Below, in pieces: positions 63,811-64,000 of a DNA stretch of 64,000 nt. The notes beneath the pieces were generated by a model. It was given only the letters and a program-made list of their open reading frames with translations, was not told the DNA's origin and ran no database searches. The translations under genes and the position numbers were made by a program. This DNA is from CAZQYC01 sp964597495 (lineage in GTDB: Bacteria > Pseudomonadota > Gammaproteobacteria > Steroidobacterales > Steroidobacteraceae). Within the stretch, counting starts at the first letter, position 1, and each line of letters begins with the position of its first letter. The stretch spans positions 1 to 64,000 of the forward strand of contig CAZQYC010000001.1 of NCBI GenBank assembly GCA_964597495.1, written 5' to 3'.

Positions 63811-64000
63811 TTATTGGGCTTTGAGAAAGGCCGCGGGCGGCATCCGTCCGATGCGCCAGGCCGGATAGAGCGCGGCCAATAGACCGGTGATCAGAGAAAC
63901 ACCGAGCGCCAGTAGCAGCATGTCGCCGTCCAAGTGGCCCATCGATTGCACCACCTGTGCACGGTCCTGAACATCGGAATAGATGGCCAACGGTAAATAC
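63811..64000 (-). CDS. C-terminal part of a second FtsX-type permease (runs off window)
   Basis: Reading leftward from the window edge to the TAA at 63811-63813 gives 62 residues ending LLAALYPAWRIGRMPPAAFL then KAQ. The last hydrophobic segment (MLLLALGVSLITGLLAALYP) and the R-P-A-like terminal motif match FtsX/MacB permeases. The start is beyond base 64000. Confidence 0.82.
   Translation of the reverse strand, partial: YLPLAIYSDVQDRAQVVQSMGHLDGDMLLLALGVSLITGLLAALYPAWRIGRMPPAAFLKAQ

Overview
The window reads as a chromosomal segment from a Gram-negative, facultatively respiring proteobacterium, most likely beta or gamma. Support for this comes from a PEP-CTERM-tagged exported protein, a cbb3 oxidase operon with its full ccoG/I/S maturation set, a class II copper nitrite reductase fused to cytochrome c, MacAB-type exporters, NtrC- and FixJ-type regulators, and ribosomal protein bTHX. 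The genus assignment is not secure. No rRNA, tRNA, CRISPR array, prophage or intact transposase was recognised. One 100-N assembly gap lies inside a gene at 45.5 kb.

Layout. 0-4 kb: the 3' part of a SpoVR gene, then a leftward dctA-ABM monooxygenase-small protein group and a CheD-like protein that lacks its catalytic cysteine. 4.2-6.3 kb: the tiny bTHX gene, an MBL hydrolase and a CHRD/PEP-CTERM protein. 6.8-10.8 kb: a Yip1 protein and a MacA/MacB-like tripartite exporter operon. 10.8-23.3 kb: a lone CheY-like receiver, a Kef-type antiporter, a BsuPI-like lipoprotein, a large solitary ketosynthase with an ArsC-like protein and an MFS carrier, a MazG-like pyrophosphohydrolase, a CPBP protease, an EF-hand protein, a P-type ATPase carrying an in-frame palindromic insertion, and a universal stress protein. 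23.3-27.6 kb: a signalling cluster (hybrid kinase, kinase plus FixJ-type regulator, PAS kinase). 27.7-30.9 kb: D-lactate dehydrogenase, a flavodoxin-fold reductase and a beta-CASP RNase.

31.1-42.5 kb is a respiratory block. nirK-nirV-sco runs leftward and diverges from ccoN-O-Q-P-(98-aa membrane protein)-G-I-S-tauE/safE. Both systems depend on copper, and SCO, CcoI and possibly the TauE/SafE protein are candidate copper handlers. A MITE-like element with perfect 19-bp terminal inverted repeats and a smaller, possibly related palindromic repeat sit at the two edges of this block.

43-57.6 kb is a carbon-storage and fermentation block: phosphoketolase, histidine phosphatase, glycogen phosphorylase, glucose-6-phosphate isomerase, debranching enzyme, transaldolase and phosphoglucomutase rightward, with several start/stop overlaps, facing leftward class II aldolase and acetate kinase. 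Together they form a route from glycogen through sugar phosphates to acetyl-phosphate, then acetate plus ATP. 58-64 kb: a SulP anion transporter, then a leftward group of two FtsX/MacB-type permeases, a sigma54-dependent response regulator and its NtrY-like kinase, which continues beyond the window.
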